From: Kiritimatiellales bacterium
GTDB lineage: Bacteria; Verrucomicrobiota; Kiritimatiellia; Kiritimatiellales; Pontiellaceae
Direction of reading: 5' to 3'
DNA length: 9,181 bases
NCBI GenBank assembly: GCA_030621805.1
Contig: JAUXGY010000047.1
Location: 1-9,181 of the forward strand
Made by a program: the position numbers and the translations under genes. Position 1 is the first letter of the stretch. Each line of letters opens with the position of its first letter. The notes under the pieces were generated by a model that searched no databases, was not told the DNA's origin, and saw only the letters and a program-made list of their open reading frames with translations. This document shows, piece after piece, positions 5,833 through 9,181 of this stretch.

Positions 5833-6603
5833 ATGGAAAACGAATATAAAACAGCGCTGGTGACTGGCGCATCCAGTGGGATTGGGCGCGCTGTCGCGAA
5901 GCAGCTCGCCAGTGCGGGGTATCGGCTGGTTCTGGTGGCTCGCCGAGAGGAACGGCTTCAGGCTTTGGTGAAGGAGTTTGAACCGAAGACACGCTGCCAT
6001 ATCTTGACGTGTGACCTGCGGGAATCCGAAGCCGTTCGTTGTGCGCTCGATGGGCTCCCTCCAGACTTCCGCACGATTGATGTTTTGGTTAATAATGCGG
6101 GTTTGGCGGCGGGAACCGAACCGGCTCAAAACGCGGAATGGAACGACTGGGAAGAGATGATTTCCACCAACTGTATGGGGCTGAGCAACATCACCCACGC
6201 TCTGCTGCCGGGCATGGTGGAGCGCAACCGCGGGCATGTGATCAACATTGGCTCCGTGGCAGGAACCTACGCCTATCGCGGCGGAAATGCGTATGGCGCA
6301 ACGAAGGCTTTTGTTGAGCATTTCGCGCGCGGGCTTAAAGCGGATCTGCTGGGCACGGCGGTGCGGGTGAGTACGATTGCACCGGGGATGGTGGGCGACT
6401 GCGAATTTTCGCTCGTTCGCTATCGAGGCGATGCGGAAAAGGCCGAGGCGGTCTACACGGATTTGGAACCGCTCGACCCTTCCGCCATTGCGGAGTGCGT
6501 GGCGTGGTGCGTTTCCCGCCCGGCGCATGTCAATATCCTACACATGGAAGTGATGGCTACCTGCCAAGCCCCGGGTGGTTTGTCTGTCAGTAAAACCGCT
6601 TAA
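5833..6603 (+). CDS. YdfG-like NADP-dependent short-chain dehydrogenase
   Basis: A 256-residue classical short-chain dehydrogenase/reductase, closest in style to YdfG (3-hydroxy acid / L-allo-threonine dehydrogenase, also linked to malonic semialdehyde reduction). The nucleotide-binding motif TGASSGIG is at 11-18. ARREER (36-41) after the second strand favours NADP(H) over NAD(H). NNAG is at 87-90 and the catalytic tetrad is N113, S141, Y154 and K158 (YGATK). The C-terminal part, with PGMV-x3-EFSLVRYRGD, VYTDLEPL and RPAHVNI, carries the subfamily signature of YdfG. Two extra residues occur in GMVGDCEFSLVR compared with the usual GMVETEFS region. AAGGA at 5821-5825 is a well-placed ribosome binding site 7 bases before the ATG. 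It starts 26 bases after the regulator gene, so it may be read from the same transcript. The precise substrate is unproven. Confidence 0.92.
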   Translation: MENEYKTALVTGASSGIGRAVAKQLASAGYRLVLVARREERLQALVKEFEPKTRCHILTCDLRESEAVRCALDGLPPDFRTIDVLVNNAGLAAGTEPAQNAEWNDWEEMISTNCMGLSNITHALLPGMVERNRGHVINIGSVAGTYAYRGGNAYGATKAFVEHFARGLKADLLGTAVRVSTIAPGMVGDCEFSLVRYRGDAEKAEAVYTDLEPLDPSAIAECVAWCVSRPAHVNILHMEVMATCQAPGGLSVSKTA

Positions 6604-6641
6604 ATTCGAGGTGGGTACAAAAATAGGAAAAGGAGTGAATG

Positions 6642-7181
6642 ATGTTGATGCGCGAGGAAGCAGTTTTGGTGTTTATCGATGTGCAAGGGAAGCTGCATGA
6701 AATCATGCATGAACGGAAAACACTCGATGGTAATTTGGTGCGGATGGTCGAGTGCGCCAAGTTGCTGGAGGTTCCGATTCTTGGGACGGAGCAGATTCCT
6801 GAAAAACTCGGGTCGACCAGTGAGCCATTCAAGACGTTGCTTGCCGATGTTCCGGTGATTGCCAAGAGCACGTTTAGCTGTTGCGGCGAGCCGAGGTTTA
6901 TGGAGGCTTTTCAAGCTTTTGGAAAACGGCAGGCGATTCTCGTTGGGATCGAGACGCATGTCTGCGTCTATCAAACGGCCATGGATCTACTTAAAGATGA
7001 CGTTGAGGTCTTCGTGGTGGCCGATGCCGTGGCGTCGCGCGTTTCCGAAAATAAGCAACTTGCCCTGCAAGCGATGCGCGATGCCGGGGCGAAGGTACTG
7101 CCAACTGAAACCCTTCTTTTTGCGTTATTGCGCGATGCCGCTGATCCTCAATTCAAGGCGTTGCTTAAACTCATTAAATAG
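6642..7181 (+). CDS. Isochorismatase-family cysteine hydrolase
   Basis: A 179-residue hydrolase of the isochorismatase-like fold. The catalytic triad is visible as D13 (VFIDVQGKL), K75 (VIAKSTFSCC) and C108 (GIETHVCVYQTA), and a cis-peptide type GIETHVC loop is intact. The small size and the absence of a carrier-protein domain argue against an EntB-type siderophore enzyme. It resembles the YcaC / ISOC1 group, whose natural substrates are largely unknown (some relatives are amidases). Two tandem ATG codons occur at 6639 and 6642; AGGAG at 6631-6635 is better spaced (6 bases) for the second, so I use 6642. It follows the dehydrogenase by 38 bases and probably shares its transcript. It ends 3 bases from the stop of the convergent YcgN-like gene, and I see no hairpin terminator between them. 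Confidence 0.9.
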   Translation: MLMREEAVLVFIDVQGKLHEIMHERKTLDGNLVRMVECAKLLEVPILGTEQIPEKLGSTSEPFKTLLADVPVIAKSTFSCCGEPRFMEAFQAFGKRQAILVGIETHVCVYQTAMDLLKDDVEVFVVADAVASRVSENKQLALQAMRDAGAKVLPTETLLFALLRDAADPQFKALLKLIK

Positions 7182-7184
7182 ATT

Positions 7185-7607
7185 CTAGACGATGTATTTT
7201 TCGAGGTCTTCCTCGTCGGCAAGGAATTCGGGGATGAGTTTTTTAAGGGCGGAGGCTCCGTGCTCGTGTACGGAGGCGGGGTTACCGGTGATGAGCGGGT
7301 GCCAACTGGGTAGGGGCTTGCCCTCATGTATTAAACGATAGGCGCAGGTTTCGGGCATCCATTGAAAGTGCGCGGGTTGGTCGGCGGAGAGTACGGCGCA
7401 GTCGGGGACGGTTTCGTGGCGGTTGGGATAGTCGGTGCAGCGGCACGTATTCACATCCAGCATTCGGCAGGCGACGCAGGTGTAGTGGACTTCGCCGGTC
7501 GCCTCGTCTTCGAGCTTGTGCACACAGCACTTGGCGCAGCCGTCGCACAGGGATTCCCATTCGGCTTCGGTGAGCTCATGGAGGTTCTTGGTTTTCCAGA
7601 AATTCAT
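7185..7607 (-). CDS. ycgN: YcgN-family cysteine-cluster protein (UPF0260)
   Basis: A 140-residue homologue of E. coli YcgN, a conserved protein of unknown biochemical function with a cysteine pattern suggesting metal or Fe-S binding. From ATG at 7605-7607 it reads MNFWKTKNLHELTEAEWESLCDGC, aligning with the YcgN N-terminus FWxxKTLxEMxxAEWESLCDGC. Ten cysteines lie at 21, 24, 27, 28, 44, 47, 55, 57, 70 and 88. The first group is CxxCxxCC; VACRML, TCRC, PDC and TCAYRL follow, then the conserved LPSWHPLITG (99-108). An in-frame ATG at 7617-7619 would add four residues. A much longer frame to 7745 exists, but its extra residues do not resemble the family. Neither start has a clear ribosome binding site. 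It is convergent with the hydrolase gene and divergent from the DUF4404 gene. Confidence 0.92.
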   Translation of the reverse strand: MNFWKTKNLHELTEAEWESLCDGCAKCCVHKLEDEATGEVHYTCVACRMLDVNTCRCTDYPNRHETVPDCAVLSADQPAHFQWMPETCAYRLIHEGKPLPSWHPLITGNPASVHEHGASALKKLIPEFLADEEDLEKYIV

Positions 7608-7619
7608 ATCAGTCGGCAT

Positions 7620-7824
7620 ATTGATAAGTACGATGAGGTTGATGCGATAAAGAAGCGATCGGTATCCTAGAAACTGCGGCACTATACAGTTTGAGTGGTA
7701 AAGCGGTAAGTAAAACATACCCTTGGGTTCTTCGCAAAATTTCACGCGATTAAAACTGGAGGTGGGTCGGGTTTTTAACCAAGGTACGCTCTTTCGTATT
7801 TAAAGAAGAAAGACGGAGTGCACC
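7620..7824. other. Divergent intergenic region between ycgN and the DUF4404 gene
   Basis: About 205 bases contain no convincing gene. They must hold promoters for the minus-strand ycgN and the plus-strand DUF4404/UDP-glucose dehydrogenase pair. A possible minus-strand promoter is listed separately. On the plus strand I found GGAG at 7815-7818, which serves the DUF4404 start, but no -35/-10 pair that I would trust. No tRNA, riboswitch or terminator structure was recognised. Confidence 0.5.
7681..7709 (-). promoter_or_regulatory. Possible sigma-70-type promoter for ycgN
   Basis: Read on the minus strand, TATAGT (plus positions 7681-7686) matches the -10 consensus at five of six bases. Seventeen bases upstream lies TTACCG (7704-7709), a weak -35 (three of six). 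It would start a transcript about 65-70 bases before the ycgN ATG. Such matches occur by chance, so this is only a candidate. Confidence 0.3.
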
Positions 7825-8076
7825 ATGCCACATAAACAAGTTAAGCAGACGATCAGCGAACTGAAGACCGAGTTGGAGCAAACTCCGAAGGAAACCGGAT
7901 TTCTTGAAGAGAAGCTGGAGCAGGCGCGCGAAGGCATTGAACGCTACACGCCCGAAGCCCTGCAGGATCTCGCCGAAACCCTCCAGCGTGAGGCCGACGA
8001 GTTTGAGGTGGAACACCCCCGCATCACCGCGCTTATCAATCAGGTGACAACCGCGCTAAGCAATCTTGGAATTTAA
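7825..8076 (+). CDS. DUF4404-family small helical protein
   Basis: An 83-residue acidic protein without signal peptide or membrane segment. Nearly all of it is predicted helix with heptad-like spacing (TISELKTELEQ, EEKLEQAREGIERY, LQDLAETLQREADEFE), so a coiled coil or helical hairpin is likely. The C-terminal stretch FEVEHPRITALINQVTTALSNLGI is the hallmark of DUF4404 proteins, a family of unknown function. GGAG at 7815-7818 is 6 bases from the start ATG. The gene ends 16 bases before UDP-glucose dehydrogenase, so the two are probably co-transcribed; whether they work together is unknown. Confidence 0.82.
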   Translation: MPHKQVKQTISELKTELEQTPKETGFLEEKLEQAREGIERYTPEALQDLAETLQREADEFEVEHPRITALINQVTTALSNLGI

Positions 8077-8092
8077 CACCGGAGAAACCACG

Positions 8093-9181
8093 ATGACGAA
8101 GATTTGTTGTATTGGCGCGGGCTATGTCGGCGGACCCACCATGGCGATGATCGCCAAAAAATGCCCGGACGTCCAAGTGACCGTGGTCGATATTAACGCC
8201 GCGCGCATCGCTGCGTGGCAGACTGACGACCTGCCGATCTACGAGCCCGGCCTCGACGAGGTCGTTAAGGCGGCGCTGGGTCGCAACCTCTTTTTCTCCA
8301 CCGATGTTGATCAGGGAATCCGCGATGCCGACATTGTATTCGTCAGCGTCAATACCCCCACCAAGACCTTTGGCGAAGGCGCGGGCTATGCGTCTGACCT
8401 GCAATATTGGGAACTCTGCGCACGGCGTATCAAGGAGGTCTCCACCTCCGACAAGATTATCGTTGAAAAAAGCACACTTCCGGTTCGTACCGCAGAAGCG
8501 ATGGAGCGTGTTCTTCATAGCGGACAGACCCAGGTTCATTTCGAGGTTCTTTCCAATCCTGAATTTCTGGCCGAAGGCACCGCCGTTGCCGACCTCGAAA
8601 ATCCCGACCGCGTATTGATCGGTGGGCACGAAACCCCCTCCGGCCAAAAGGCGCTGCAGACGCTCGTCGATATTTATGCCACGTGGATCCCGTGCGAGCG
8701 CATCCTGACTGCTAACGTTTGGTCTGCCGAGCTCTCCAAGCTCACCGCCAACGCTTTCCTCGCGCAACGCGTTAGTTCTATCAACGCTATTTCTGCCCTG
8801 TGCGAGGCCACCGAGGCCGATATCGGCGAAGTGGCGCATTCGATCGGAACCGACAGCCGCATCGGGCCGAAGTTCCTCAAGGCCAGCATTGGTTTTGGGG
8901 GATCTTGTTTTAAGAAGGATATTCTCAACCTCGTCTATCTCTGCGAAAGCTATGGCCTCCAGGTACCGGCCGACTATTGGCGCCAGGTGGTGCTGATGAA
9001 CGAGTATCAGGAGACGCGTTTCGTCAAGAACATGCTGCACAGCATGTTCAACACCATTGCCGGCATGCGCATCGCCATCTTTGGCTTCGCCTTCAAGGCC
9101 GACACCGGCGATACCCGGGAGTCCCCGGCGATCTACATCACCCGTAAGCTGCTCGAGGAACAGGCAAAGGTGGTGATCACC
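8093..9181 (+). CDS. ugd: UDP-glucose 6-dehydrogenase, animal/plant-like type, 3' end missing
   Basis: It oxidises UDP-glucose to UDP-glucuronate in two NAD-dependent steps, feeding capsule, exopolysaccharide or lipopolysaccharide synthesis. The frame is open from ATG 8093 to the last base (363 codons), with no stop in the window; about 100 residues are likely missing, since eukaryotic-type members have about 460-490. GGAGA at 8081-8085 is a good ribosome binding site. Residues 4-15 (ICCIGAGYVGGP) form the NAD-binding motif, and VTVVDIN (29-35) ends the second strand. Catalytic residues are E161 (NPEFLAEG), K216 (SAELSKLTANAF), C272 (GFGGSCFKKD) and D276. The start of the UDP-binding domain (GFAFKADTGDTRES, 331-344) is present. 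The text is closer to human and plant UGDH than to E. coli Ugd: ICCIGAGYVGGP, LPIYEPGL, NLFFST and SVNTPTKT are shared nearly word for word with the eukaryotic enzyme. Confidence 0.95.
   Translation, partial: MTKICCIGAGYVGGPTMAMIAKKCPDVQVTVVDINAARIAAWQTDDLPIYEPGLDEVVKAALGRNLFFSTDVDQGIRDADIVFVSVNTPTKTFGEGAGYASDLQYWELCARRIKEVSTSDKIIVEKSTLPVRTAEAMERVLHSGQTQVHFEVLSNPEFLAEGTAVADLENPDRVLIGGHETPSGQKALQTLVDIYATWIPCERILTANVWSAELSKLTANAFLAQRVSSINAISALCEATEADIGEVAHSIGTDSRIGPKFLKASIGFGGSCFKKDILNLVYLCESYGLQVPADYWRQVVLMNEYQETRFVKNMLHSMFNTIAGMRIAIFGFAFKADTGDTRESPAIYITRKLLEEQAKVVIT

Noticed and set aside
5803..6528. Minus-strand open frame over the dehydrogenase gene
   Set aside because: The plus-strand short-chain dehydrogenase has every catalytic motif; the antisense translation is unstructured.
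7620..7745. N-terminal extension of the YcgN-like protein up to position 7745
   Set aside because: The extra residues have no similarity to the family, whose N-terminus matches from MNFW; a possible promoter also falls inside the extension.
8036..9040. Long open frame (334 residues) on the minus strand across the UDP-glucose dehydrogenase gene
   Set aside because: The plus-strand frame encodes a clear, complete-motif dehydrogenase; the antisense frame resembles no protein family.

Overview
The window (9181 bases) is an ordinary, gene-dense bacterial chromosome segment with ten recognisable genes and two partial ends. It holds rluD-type pseudouridine synthase (cut at the left edge), family 4 uracil-DNA glycosylase, ECF sigma factor, coupled single-pass membrane protein, NtrB-like histidine kinase, four-helix-bundle (S23) protein, NtrC-like response regulator, YdfG-like dehydrogenase, isochorismatase-family hydrolase, YcgN-like cysteine-cluster protein (minus strand), DUF4404 protein and UDP-glucose 6-dehydrogenase (cut at the right edge), twelve coding regions in all. 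The host is a Gram-negative-type bacterium with moderately high GC. The gene styles and the animal-like UDP-glucose dehydrogenase would fit the PVC group (Verrucomicrobiota/Kiritimatiellota), but this placement is an impression, not a proof.

Layout. Positions 1-2647 form a tight plus-strand chain with overlaps or gaps of a few bases: tRNA/rRNA modification, DNA repair, then a sigma factor whose last bases overlap the start of a membrane protein that may hold it at the membrane. After a 93-base gap comes a two-component pair (2741-5806): a soluble PAS histidine kinase and its sigma-54 activator.

The most striking feature splits this pair. A cassette of about 550 bases carries a four-helix-bundle gene flanked by inverted arrays of a 7-base unit (TGCGTAA on the left, five perfect TTACGCA copies on the right). 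The left array supplies the kinase stop codon. The right array runs directly into the regulator start codon and leaves it without a visible ribosome binding site. The cassette looks like a small mobile or domesticated element that arrived exactly at a gene junction.

Positions 5833-7181 hold two small metabolic genes on the plus strand, convergent with a minus-strand YcgN homologue. The 205-base stretch at 7620-7824 separates that gene from a divergent pair, DUF4404 plus UDP-glucose 6-dehydrogenase, the latter supplying UDP-glucuronate for surface polysaccharide.

The items most worth a second look are the heptamer/S23 cassette, a rearranged set of iron-sulfur cysteines in the uracil-DNA glycosylase, the sigma factor/membrane protein pair, and the eukaryote-like UDP-glucose dehydrogenase.
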